A stretch of DNA of 64,000 bases from VRUE01 sp033856275 (GTDB taxonomy: Bacteria; Actinomycetota; Thermoleophilia; Solirubrobacterales; 70-9). Numbering within the stretch: position 1 is the stretch's first letter; each line of letters starts with the position of its first letter. Below the pieces are notes generated by a model that saw nothing but the letters and a program-made list of their open reading frames with translations, was not told the origin of the DNA and made no database searches. Below, in pieces: positions 8,480-16,128 of this stretch. The stretch covers positions 35,137 to 99,136 of the forward strand of contig JAWVFJ010000023.1 in NCBI GenBank assembly GCA_033856275.1. The letters are read 5' to 3'. A program made the translations under genes and the position numbers.

Positions 8480-8703
8480 GCGTTGCTTCGCTCCCCGAGG
8501 CTTCGGTGCCGGCCCCGGGGCGTTGTAGCGCCGCCGGGGCGCTTTTATTGCCCTTTCGCGGGCGAACGTAGGTGGGCCGGAGGCGCCGCGCAAGGGGCTG
8601 GAGCGACCCCACTTTGACCTCACCTTGCCCCAAGGCCATTTTCGGGTGTTTTCGGCACCCCCCAAAAACGCGGAAAGCCGCCTTCTAAGCGGCTTTCCTA
8701 AAA
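8480..8703. repeat. S repeat copy 1 with terminator
   Basis: Shares its layout and much of its sequence with 13345-13592 and 20262-20475. It starts with TTCGGTGCCGG, then a GGCCCCGGGGCG/CGCCGGGGC hairpin, GCGGGCGAACGTAGGTG, one TTGCCCCA and the segment GGCCATTTT. A hairpin GGAAAGCCGC/GCGGCTTTCC (about 8671-8698) ends the copy next to the tRNA fragment; it has the design of the terminator after tRNA-fMet but a different stem sequence. Bases 8429-8480 and 8813-8952 hold no gene that I can see. Confidence 0.65.
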
Positions 8704-8812
8704 TAGCGGGGGCAGGATTCGAACCTGCGACCTTCGGGTTATGAGCCCGAACCTGGGCCCCGCTGGACTATGTGGGGCACGGCTTCAAGCGATTTTCGCG
8801 AGATCGAGATCG
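8704..8812 (-). repeat. tRNA-fMet 3'-half copy plus att arm (R2)
   Basis: Bases 8704-8750 are identical to 20476-20522, the 3' half of tRNA-fMet including anticodon loop, T arm and acceptor 3' strand. The D arm and 5' acceptor strand are replaced by the arm sequence seen at R1, R3 and R4 (GGACTATGTGGGGCACGG, GCGATTTTCGCGAGATCGAG). A copy of AGCGGGG happens to lie where a 5' acceptor strand could be, but no D arm remains, so this is an attachment-site remnant, not a tRNA gene. Confidence 0.75.
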
Positions 8813-8952
8813 GCGAGAACGGCCAGGCCTCCGTAGGTGCGTTGTCCCATCGGTCCCTACGGGAACCCAGCGGTGGCCGATGGCTGGGCAAGAAGCGCCC
8901 ATCACGCCAGTCCTTTCGAGAGGCCGCTTGCCGACTCGTCGCCCTTGCGAAG

Positions 8953-9468
8953 CTAGCAACAAGGGCGAACTCGAAGGCTGTCCATAAGCGTCTGGATCTG
9001 GCGGCGCACCGTGCGGCTCGGCCCCCCTGGTGCCGTCCAGATCCTGAGCTGGAGGACCGATCCGCCCTTGCGAAAGAAGACGTTGTAAGCCTCGCCGCAC
9101 TCATGGCTCTGCGGGGGCTCCAGCCGAAACGGCTTGGCGAGGGGCTTGTAGTCGCTCGGCGGTCCGGCGGGGCTCACGGCGCCGGGCTTGCGGATCCTGC
9201 GGCTGGTGGACCCGCTGTCCTGAAGGATCTGCAACAGCGCACCGCTACCAGGTATCTGCTTGACGATCGCGTGTGGGTCACAGATCGACCGCACGGCACC
9301 GCTGGCGGGGAAGGAGGCGACCTGCAGCGGGACGATCGCGCCTGGCAGATGGCTCAAGGGGACCTGGTGCCAACCGGCGGGGACCACGGCCGTGACGCCA
9401 TAGCTCCCGAGACGGTCCCCTGCTTGGGAGGTCGGCGCGCCAGGGGACGAGCACCCCGTCACCGCCAA
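8953..9468 (-). CDS. Putative lipoprotein, start unclear
   Basis: The frame encodes a secreted protein of about 170-185 residues with a lipobox: in-frame codons upstream of the first TTG (9468) give a hydrophobic stretch (LCAGLASALLALAVTGC), so the true start must lie before 9500, but no ATG, GTG or TTG is in frame there. A plausible TTG/GTG start with AGAGGAG at about 9541-9556 is in another frame, which suggests a frameshift within the signal peptide. The mature part contains VVPAGWHQVPLSHLPGAIVP, SICDPHAIVKQI and a C-terminal helix (VRRQIQTLMDSLRV), resembling small surface proteins that I cannot assign. Stop TAG 8953-8955. Confidence 0.5.
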   Translation of the reverse strand: MAVTGCSSPGAPTSQAGDRLGSYGVTAVVPAGWHQVPLSHLPGAIVPLQVASFPASGAVRSICDPHAIVKQIPGSGALLQILQDSGSTSRRIRKPGAVSPAGPPSDYKPLAKPFRLEPPQSHECGEAYNVFFRKGGSVLQLRIWTAPGGPSRTVRRQIQTLMDSLRVRPCC

Positions 9469-9624
9469 GGCGAGGAGCGCCGAGGCAAGACCGGCGCAGA
9501 GAGATTTCCAAGCTGAAATGTGGCCCGTGTTCTGTCCTACGCACCAAGGCTCCTCTGAGGTCCCTGGAACCGTATCGGCTGCAGCACCAGCCTCCCCTTG
9601 CTCGCTCTTCCCGCCGCGGTCAGA

Positions 9625-10823
9625 ATGCTCCCGATGGGCAAAGCGATCCCGGTCGTGTCGATGATGGCCATAGCGGTGAGCGGCCTGCTCGGCTGCGGCT
9701 CCGGTTCAGGGTCCGCAGGCACGTCGGACGGGGCTGGGCGGAAGCTCCCCGCCCCGGCGGCGCGCACCCACTCGTAGGGCGTCGGTCAGTCGGCGCCGAT
9801 CTCGAAGGTGATCGCCGCCAGGCGGACGAAGCCGAGGCGCGGTCGTCGCCCCGGCTCGGAACGGATCGGCGCGCGTGGCTGTATGCCGCAGAAGGGACGC
9901 GGCGAGATCGGCATCTACACCGATGTCTCGGCCCCCGGCTGCGTCCGCATCACCGGCAGGCAGCGGGTGATGATCGTCAATCGGACCACCGCATACCGAC
10001 GCTCCGAAGGCAGGCCGATCGTCGTCAGGCTCGGCCCCTATTCCGCGCGGCTCCTGCCCCAGCAGGCGGCGCTCTTCGGGCCGGTCGGTCGTTTCCTCGG
10101 CCGCGGTTACCAAACCGCGACTATCGATCCCAGCGGGCGGATCGGGGTTCTCGTGCTGCCGAATGAGTGCGCGATCCTGCGGCCGGAACCGGGAGAACCC
10201 CTCTGCTTCAAGAAAGACCGGCCCGGACGGCTCCGACGTTGGCACGCACCGAGGCGCGCCTCCACGCACCTGCGTGCAGGGGCGCCGACCTGATCATCTC
10301 GGCGGGGGGTCGCTCCGGGGTCGCCGCAGGAACGGTCTACTCGAGACTGACGATCACCAACTCCTCTCGCCGTCCCTGCACGGTCGCGGGAGTGCCGCGG
10401 GTGGAGGCAATCGACCGCCGGGGTAATCCGGTGGGCCGCGCCGAAGGGGTTCCCTCGTTGCGGGCGGGGAGCAGAGGCAGGCGTCTCCGGGTCAGGCTGC
10501 GCGGAGACGGATCGGCGACCTTCACGGTGACCCATTACAACGGGATCGGCTCGGGACGCTGCAAGACCGCCCTCACCTACGGCCTGCGCGTGACCGTGCC
10601 CGGGACCGGGCCCACCCAAGTCGTTCCGTTGCCGCTGAGCTACTGCCCGTCGCCCCGCGGCGGCCTTCGGCTGCGGTCGGACGGATCGAATGATGGATCC
10701 ACGCGGGGGCACCCGAGTGAAGCAGCACCCCACTCAGCCCCGCACGCAGCCCGCTCTGCCCACCTTGACGAGCGCTCTTTGCTCGATCAGGCCGCCGCGC
10801 CGTCCCCTGGGGCAAGCGCGTGA
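9625..10823 (+). pseudogene. Lipoprotein with DUF4232-like domain, broken
   Basis: Three reading frames appear to be pieces of one secreted protein. ATG 9625 opens a lipoprotein signal peptide (VVSMMAIAVSGLLGCGSGSG, lipobox LLGC) that stops at TAG 9775. A second frame from GTG 9808 reads IGIYTDVSAPGCVRITGRQ, VMIVNRTTAYRR and LGPYSARLLPQQAALFGPVG up to about 10230. The last frame (to TGA 10821) has a DUF4232-like core: ACRGADLIISAGGRSGVAAG, LTITNSSRRPCTVAGVPRV, then THYNGIGSGRCKTALTYGL. It may instead be two adjacent genes with a lost start; I prefer one gene with a premature stop and frameshifts. The last 40 residues after 10700 may not be coding. Bases 10824-11070 show nothing. Confidence 0.5.
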
Positions 10824-11070
10824 GGGACCGCTCCACGACCCTGCCTTTGGGGGGGAAGCCGCCGCGAGCACCCTGCTCGCACAAGGCAATCCACAGCCCA
10901 GCGAGCTGGCTTCGGACACGGCCCTGGGTCGCGGACGATCGGCATTTCGCTGGCGTCGGAGCGTGTCTCGGCCCGCAACTCGACCGGGCTGCCAGGTTTC
11001 ATCCAGGCATGAGCGCAGCCTCAGTGGCGCTGGCATCGGTAGCGCCTTGGGGCGACGGTGACCGGCCGCT

Positions 11071-12117
11071 ATGAATCGCAACCTGCCCACATCACTGCGC
11101 CCTCCTTGGCTGATTGCTGCGACGATGCTGCTCGCGCTGGTCCTCCTCATAACCCCCCGCCTGGCGGAGGCAGCAGCCTCGACGCGAATCGTCACCCGGG
11201 TAAATGCCCGCGAGATAGTCGCGGTGCGGCCGCAGGGCGGACAGCCCCAGACGCTGGTCCACCTGCACCGCGGAGCCGTACTGGGCACCGCGGCCTCGCG
11301 CGGCGGTCATATTCTCGCCTTCGCCTCCCGCGCCTTCCATGAAGTCGACCGCGAGCATGTCTGGACCGACCGGATCTGGGTTCTGCGCGTCGGTGGCCGA
11401 CCGAGGATTGTGAGGACGATAATCAGCCGGGGCGGTGCTCGCGGCTACAGGTCGATCGACTCGATCGCGATCTCACCCGACGGGCGCATCCTGCTCGTCG
11501 AGCGACGCCGGGGAGACGTCTTCACGATCGCGACCGATGGCTCCGACTACCGGGAGGTGCGACCCTCCTTCTATGACTTCGGGGTCGGCTCAGGACGGAA
11601 TTCCTCCGGTCCGGAGTTCACTCCCGACGGCAAGCGGATCATCGGCGTCTTCTATCCACCGGACGCCCGCGAGGGCGAGATCGGCGGCATCGGAACGGTT
11701 CCATCGGAGGGTGGCCCCGTCCACTTCATCCGCCGCGGGCCGTTCGCCAACGGCGTGGGGCACTTCTTCGGCCCCACGGTCTCCCCTGATGGGAGGTTCA
11801 TCGCCTTCGCGACCGCGGGGCGCTCGGGGGTATCGATAGCGGTGATGAATCGCGACGGCAGCGGCGCCCACCGACTGGGAGAGTCGATCCTCTCCGGTTG
11901 GAGCATCGACAATCCCTCCTTCTCACCCTCGGGCAGGTCCCTCACCTTCGTCGGCGAGCACCACGGCATGGGCAACGTGATCATCGGCCGCACTCCTTCG
12001 GTCGTGTTCACGATTCGACGAGACGGCAGCCGCCTGCGGATCGCCCAGACCGAAAAGGCCCGTTTCTTCAGCCGAGACCCAGCCTGGGTGCGATGGCAGC
12101 GCGAGGGGGGCGGCTGA
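11071..12117 (+). CDS. Secreted TolB-like beta-propeller protein
   Basis: A 348-residue protein with a signal peptide (WLIAATMLLALVLLITP, cleavage near AEAAAS) followed by PD40/WD40-like repeats typical of TolB C-terminal propellers: SIAISPDGRILLVERRRGDV, SGPEFTPDGKRIIGVFYPPD, GPTVSPDGRFIAFATAG, NPSFSPSGRSLTFVGE and a final DPAWVRW. Such propellers bind peptides or glycans outside the cell; there is no enzymatic motif. ATG 11071 follows a GC-rich spacer without a clear RBS. It lies between repeats R2 and R3 and may be cargo of the older integrated segment. Confidence 0.75.
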   Translation: MNRNLPTSLRPPWLIAATMLLALVLLITPRLAEAAASTRIVTRVNAREIVAVRPQGGQPQTLVHLHRGAVLGTAASRGGHILAFASRAFHEVDREHVWTDRIWVLRVGGRPRIVRTIISRGGARGYRSIDSIAISPDGRILLVERRRGDVFTIATDGSDYREVRPSFYDFGVGSGRNSSGPEFTPDGKRIIGVFYPPDAREGEIGGIGTVPSEGGPVHFIRRGPFANGVGHFFGPTVSPDGRFIAFATAGRSGVSIAVMNRDGSGAHRLGESILSGWSIDNPSFSPSGRSLTFVGEHHGMGNVIIGRTPSVVFTIRRDGSRLRIAQTEKARFFSRDPAWVRWQREGGG

Positions 12118-12201
12118 CGCCCGGGCTTCCCGGCCCCTCGATGGCCTCGCGACGCCAAAAGCGGGCCCCCCTACGGACCGCCAGCAGTCCTGCTGAACTA
12201 G

Positions 12202-12297
12202 GTGGGGCACGGTTTCAAGCAATTTTGCGAGATCGAGATCGGCTGGGATCGGCTGAAGTCTGTGGGGCTTGTTGCCCCATTTGTTGCCCCAGCAGAT
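12202..12297. repeat. att-arm repeat R3
   Basis: Carries the arm (GGTGGGGCACGGTTTCAAGC, then GCGAGATCGAGATCGGCTGG) and the paired TTGCCCCA sites (12264-12292), but no tRNA-derived part. Read on the minus strand it encodes GQQMGQQAPQTSAD, a wording also readable at R1 and R4, which suggests that the arm overlaps the 3' end of a lost integrase gene. The rest of the gap 12118-12459 contains no convincing gene. Confidence 0.6.
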
Positions 12298-12459
12298 CCT
12301 GCCTCCCGACCATTCGCCAGCATCGATCGTGCGATGAAGCCCCGACCGGCTGGCGACCCGTTCCTGCGAGAGACCTGACTGGCGCCGCAGAGCGACGAGA
12401 TTTTTTGCGAAGCGCCGCGTAAACGCGAGTGACTTGCGCTCGCTCGGAATCCTTGACGG

Positions 12460-12870
12460 TCACGAGCAACCTCCAGGGATAAGAAGACTCTCGTGATCGG
12501 CCCGCTGCTCGGGACGAACAAGAGCCGCGACGATCGCCGCGCGCTTGCTCGACCGGCCGCCCGAGACAGCCCATCGCTCGCTGAGATGGCCAGCGACGAG
12601 AACCGCAGCGCCCCCGTCCAGGTCGCCGACGCTGTGACGCTCGGCGAGAGCCGACGGCACTTCGATTTCACAGGTCGCCCACGTCAAAAGCCTCTGGGGA
12701 CGCTCTGGATCGGCCACCGGAAACTCGGCACGGAGGAGGGTCACCGGCTGACCGATTGGATTGCGACCCGGTCGCGGAGCGTCGAGCAGCGTCGCGCTCA
12801 GGATCGAATAGTTGAGGCCCGGCAGATCAGAGTCAGGAACCAGCCGTCGATGTCCGCGATGCGAGGGCAT
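12460..12870 (-). CDS. SSB-like OB-fold protein (candidate)
   Basis: A 136-residue protein. After about 17 residues the core reads LNYSILSATLLDAPRPGRNP, VTLLRAEFPVADPERPQRLL, TWATCEIEVPSALAER and AAVLVAGHLSERWAVSGGRS with RAAIVAALVRP. The alternation of strands, the LxGTL-like start and the VLVAGxLSxR segment resemble the OB fold of single-stranded DNA-binding proteins, though the acidic C-terminal tip of SSB is absent. It starts 3 bases after the stop of the preceding gene, so they form an operon. Genes of this kind are common on mobile elements; the function is inferred from fold-like wording only. Confidence 0.5.
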   Translation of the reverse strand: MPSHRGHRRLVPDSDLPGLNYSILSATLLDAPRPGRNPIGQPVTLLRAEFPVADPERPQRLLTWATCEIEVPSALAERHSVGDLDGGAAVLVAGHLSERWAVSGGRSSKRAAIVAALVRPEQRADHESLLIPGGCS

Positions 12871-12873
12871 CTG

Positions 12874-13275
12874 TCAGCCCGCCGCGTTCAGGTCGCCCAG
12901 CAGCTTCCCGCAGGCTTCGAACCCGATGCGGAGGAGCCAGTCGGTCTCGGCGTCTTCCCGACTCGACTCCGCCTCGGTACCGGTTTCGATCAAGGCGCTG
13001 GCCGCTTCCTCTTTCAACCGCTTGAGCAGGTCCCCCAACTCCTGCGCCGGCATCGTCAGCACGTATGCCTCGCGCACGTCGTGCTCGCTCCAGCCGATGT
13101 CCCTCAGCAGCCGGAAGTCTTCGGCGAACTCCAAGCCCAGCCGCTCGGCCTCGGCGAAGTCCTTGGTCCGCTCCAACGCGACCCAGAAGTCCTCGATGCT
13201 GCCGAGGTGGTTGCAGACCAATTCGTAGAGCCCCCCACGCTGGTCGCGGTCGATGTTGATGGTCGTATCGGGCAT
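12874..13275 (-). CDS. Hypothetical protein of the integrated segment
   Basis: A 133-residue, acidic, mostly helical protein without a family I recognise. It begins TTINIDRDQRGGLYELVCNH, continues GSIEDFWVALERTKDFAEAE and DIGWSEHDVREAYVLTMPAQ, and ends with DWLLRIGFEACGKLLGDLN. The helical repeats suggest a protein-protein interaction role. ATG 13275 follows GGAGGAGGG with normal spacing. It is the first gene of a two-gene operon with the SSB-like protein and lies directly beside the S2 repeat, at the right end of the segment 8.7-13.6 kb. Confidence 0.6.
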   Translation of the reverse strand: MPDTTINIDRDQRGGLYELVCNHLGSIEDFWVALERTKDFAEAERLGLEFAEDFRLLRDIGWSEHDVREAYVLTMPAQELGDLLKRLKEEAASALIETGTEAESSREDAETDWLLRIGFEACGKLLGDLNAAG

Positions 13276-13344
13276 GGCGCCCTCCTCCCGGTCGGGGCGC
13301 CGAAGAACGACCAGAGATGCGATCCCCGCTCAGGGCGGGAATAG

Positions 13345-13592
13345 GTAGCGTCTCTCTCGCATCGAAGGCTTCTACTTCGGTGCCGGGCCCCGGGGCGTTT
13401 GCGCGCCGCCGGGGCCATTCTCGTTTGCGTTGTCGCGGGCGAACGTAGGTGACCGGGGGCGCCTGACAAGGCTTGGATCGACCTCTCTCAGACCTCATGT
13501 TGCCCCAAGCGTTGCCCCATGGCCCATTTTGAACCTCTTTGTCTGCGTCCCCAGAAAGACGAAAGCCCCGCTTTTGCGGGGCTTTCGTGAAA
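13345..13592. repeat. S repeat copy 2 with terminator
   Basis: Second copy of the S repeat: ATCGAAGGCTTCTACTTCGG, hairpin GGCCCCGGGGCG/CGCCGCCGGGGCC, GCGGGCGAACGTAGGTG, paired GTTGCCCCA sites (13500-13519), then ATGGCCCATTTTGAACC and a strong minus-strand terminator (stem ACGAAAGCCCCGC 13559-13571 with 13576-13588, TTTT loop). The last 130 bases are nearly identical to the region just downstream of tRNA-fMet at 20.35-20.47 kb. No gene is present in 13276-13592. Confidence 0.8.
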
Positions 13593-13757
13593 TAGCGGGG
13601 GCAGGATTCGAACCTGCGACCTTCGGGTTATGAGATTGATCCGCTGGATCGGCTGGACTACGTGGAGCTAGGTTTCAAGCGAATTTCGCGAGATCGAACT
13701 ACGTGGAGATCGGCTGGAATCTGTGGGGCACGTTGCCCCATTTGTTGCCCCAACGTA
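13593..13757 (-). repeat. tRNA-fMet 3'-half copy plus att arm (R4)
   Basis: Bases 13593-13634 are identical to the 3' half of tRNA-fMet (20476-20517), ending inside the anticodon arm, where recombination by tRNA-targeting tyrosine integrases usually occurs. Beyond it comes the arm repeat (GGACTACGTGGAGCTAGG, GCGAATTTCGCGAGATCG) and paired GTTGCCCCA sites (13729-13752). Together with the intact tRNA at 20476 it brackets the 6.9-kb defence segment as a direct repeat. Confidence 0.85.
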
Positions 13758-13786
13758 ATCGGAGACAACCGACGACCCGTCAATGA

Positions 13787-16015
13787 TTGGCGACAACGAC
13801 CAAGGGAGGCGATCCGATCTACGTTGCGGGCATCGAGTGGGAAGGCGAGCCGAGCGAAGCTCGACTCGTGTACTGGCAGGACGTGCTGCCACTGGCGCCG
13901 CTGACGATCCTCTTCGGGGCGAACGACAGTGGCAAGAGTACGACGCTGCGTGTCGTGGCCGAGCGGCTCGATGCACTCGCGCAACGCTCGCGAGAAGGCG
14001 GAAACTGCACGGCGATCGTGTGCTTCCGCGATGACCGTCCTGCCTTCGACGCGGTCCTCGAGAGTCTCTCTCCTGAGTACGACGCCGGGGAGCTCTCGAG
14101 CGCAGCTCGCTGGATGCTGGAGACCATGGCTGGCCGCCCGCGCCTATTCGACAACGATGACTCTGAGGTCGCGCGGCGGCTCGCACAAGCCCCCGTCTTC
14201 GCGCTCGACCTGATCGCTGAGCCCGACGACGACGAGCCGGTCTCAGAGGAGGTTTCAGAGGAACGATGGCAGCTCAGTCTCGTCAAGTCACCCCTACATG
14301 GAGATGAGACGCCGTCCGTCCTCCTCGAGGCGTTGGATCGCATACGAGCAACGCGGCCGGGACTGACAGCAGCCTTGGACAGCGGCTTCGATCCAAGTCA
14401 GTTCGGGCCTCCACAACGCCCACTGCGTCATGGGGCCATCGGCAAGACGGGCATGCCGCTCGTCCCCCGAACCCTGCTGCTGCCGGCGGGGGTAGACACT
14501 GCGTTCGCAGCGCTTGAGGCCGCAGTCGAGCAGGCATGGCACAGCTTTCGTGAGTGGGGAGCCAAGATTGGGCTGCCACTGCCGCCTACAGACGCCGCGA
14601 GCCCCTGGGTCGGCGATGACGAGGACAGCGGCCTAGATAGCTTCATCGTGCAACTCGCGGGCGGCCTTGAGACGCATTCGTTCATGTGCCTGCCGAACTT
14701 CCTGTCCTCGAGGTACCGGCTCGACTTCGATCCATCGTCTCGGCTCGACAAGCGCTGGGCAACGCGCCTGAACGGGCGCGTAGCGCCACGCGCAGAGCTG
14801 CGGCGGCATCGCTCGTTCTCGGGGAAGTTCCCGGCCGAGCAGATGGCCTCCGGTCTTCAGCTTTGGATTGAGCTCGTCGTCTGGGATCTAGTCGCGATGG
14901 CCGAGGCTGCCTCGGCATCGCTTTTGATCGCGTCCTGTGAGGAGCTAGAGCGCTTTCTCGACCGCCCGGGATCGCCTGCCGATCGACTGGGCGAGGCGAG
15001 GCGCCGCTGGCTCGGAGACCCCGAGGCGATCGGAGCGTCATGGCTGTGCTCTCCGGCAGAGCGCGACTGGCATATACAGGTGCTGGCTAGCGCACCCCGC
15101 ACGCCACGAACCAGAGCTGCGTTGGAGGCCTGCGCCCGAGCCATCCAGCCGCGGCTGCTACTGATCGACGAGCCGGAGCGCCACCTCAGCGCGTCCATCG
15201 CCAAGGACGCGGCGGCCTGGCTGCACCGGCGAGCCCAACGTCCTGACACGCAGATCGTCATCGCCACGCACTCCCCGGCATTCCTCGCCTGTCGGGGCGA
15301 TGATGTCCGCCACGTCCACGTCCAACGCGCGTCCGAGGGTCTCCTCTACACGTCCTTCTCCCCCGCGGACGACGAAGCCCTACAGCGCGTAGCGAGTGAG
15401 ATGGGTCTCGATCACGGAGACCTCTTCGGGCTCGTGACCGCGATCGTCTGGGTGGAGGGGCCGATGGATCGAGCGGTGCTTGACGCACTGTGCGGCGAGG
15501 AGTTGAAGCAGCGTGGCATCCATGTAGCGACCTATGGCGGGCTGGGCAACATGCGATCCGTCCTCGACAATCCTCTCGCCCGCTTGCCATATCTGCGATT
15601 CGTTGTGCTTGTAGATGATCTCAACGGCGAGCAGCTCGCCCTGGTCACCACTTCGCCGGAGCTCGTCGAGGCAGATGCTTCTCACGAGATGCGGGAGACG
15701 GCGGCACTTCTCCAGCGAGCCAAAGCTGCGGACAGGCGCCTCGAGATCGTCTCGCACGGAGCCGCTGATGTCTTCCTGGCCCTCTCCGATGCCGCACTTG
15801 CCGAGACCGCCCGACACCCCTGGCCGGGAAAGGATGTGGTGCTCAGGGAGGCGGACCAAATGGGCATCCCCAAGAGCAGGCTGAAGGGCTTCGTCGCCGA
15901 CCGGTACGGGCTCCAAGTCGACGAGGCGCGCTGTGGTTATGCCGCCAAGCTGATGTCGGAAGACGGAACGCCCACCTGGATTCGGGATCTCCTAGCAGCG
16001 GCCGACATGCCGTAG
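13787..16015 (+). CDS. OLD-family ATPase-TOPRIM nuclease
   Basis: A 742-residue overcoming-lysogenisation-defect (OLD) type protein. The N-terminal ABC/SMC-like ATPase has Walker A GANDSGKST (residues 44-52), Walker B LLLIDEPERHLS (about 457) and the H-loop IVIATHSPAFLAC. A C-terminal TOPRIM domain follows, with Glu in VEGPMDRAVLDAL (about 555) and Asp-Asp in RFVVLVDDLN (about 607), the metal-binding residues of a DNA or RNA nuclease. OLD proteins act in phage defence, alone (class 1) or with a UvrD helicase (Gabija); no such helicase is adjacent. The frame opens at TTG 13787 with no clear RBS, so the start is uncertain. It begins only 30 bases from the att arm and is convergent with the helicase gene. 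Confidence 0.85.
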   Translation: MATTTKGGDPIYVAGIEWEGEPSEARLVYWQDVLPLAPLTILFGANDSGKSTTLRVVAERLDALAQRSREGGNCTAIVCFRDDRPAFDAVLESLSPEYDAGELSSAARWMLETMAGRPRLFDNDDSEVARRLAQAPVFALDLIAEPDDDEPVSEEVSEERWQLSLVKSPLHGDETPSVLLEALDRIRATRPGLTAALDSGFDPSQFGPPQRPLRHGAIGKTGMPLVPRTLLLPAGVDTAFAALEAAVEQAWHSFREWGAKIGLPLPPTDAASPWVGDDEDSGLDSFIVQLAGGLETHSFMCLPNFLSSRYRLDFDPSSRLDKRWATRLNGRVAPRAELRRHRSFSGKFPAEQMASGLQLWIELVVWDLVAMAEAASASLLIASCEELERFLDRPGSPADRLGEARRRWLGDPEAIGASWLCSPAERDWHIQVLASAPRTPRTRAALEACARAIQPRLLLIDEPERHLSASIAKDAAAWLHRRAQRPDTQIVIATHSPAFLACRGDDVRHVHVQRASEGLLYTSFSPADDEALQRVASEMGLDHGDLFGLVTAIVWVEGPMDRAVLDALCGEELKQRGIHVATYGGLGNMRSVLDNPLARLPYLRFVVLVDDLNGEQLALVTTSPELVEADASHEMRETAALLQRAKAADRRLEIVSHGAADVFLALSDAALAETARHPWPGKDVVLREADQMGIPKSRLKGFVADRYGLQVDEARCGYAAKLMSEDGTPTWIRDLLAAADMP

Positions 16016-16128
16016 CTCCCACCCCGCGAGGTGACTTCTCGCAACCCACCCTGCTCAGTGCTTGCTCCACGGCTGCTGTTGCACCCTCTCCGCTCACCGA
16101 GTAGCCAGCGAGCCTCAAGTGGGACTAG

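Noticed and set aside
8704..8777. A second tRNA-Met gene on the minus strand
   Set aside because: The 3' half is intact, but the D arm and true 5' acceptor strand are missing; only 8 bases separate a chance acceptor strand from the anticodon stem.
12215..12574. Minus-strand ORF ending in GQQMGQQAPQ as an integrase
   Set aside because: Only the last 25 residues resemble what an integrase end might be; no catalytic Arg, His or Tyr motif is present, so it is at most a remnant within repeat R3.
13430..13633. ORFs ending in AGAGFEPATFGL (also at 20289-20516)
   Set aside because: They translate the terminator and the tRNA-fMet 3' half read on the opposite strand; this wording is a well-known spurious protein from tRNA genes.
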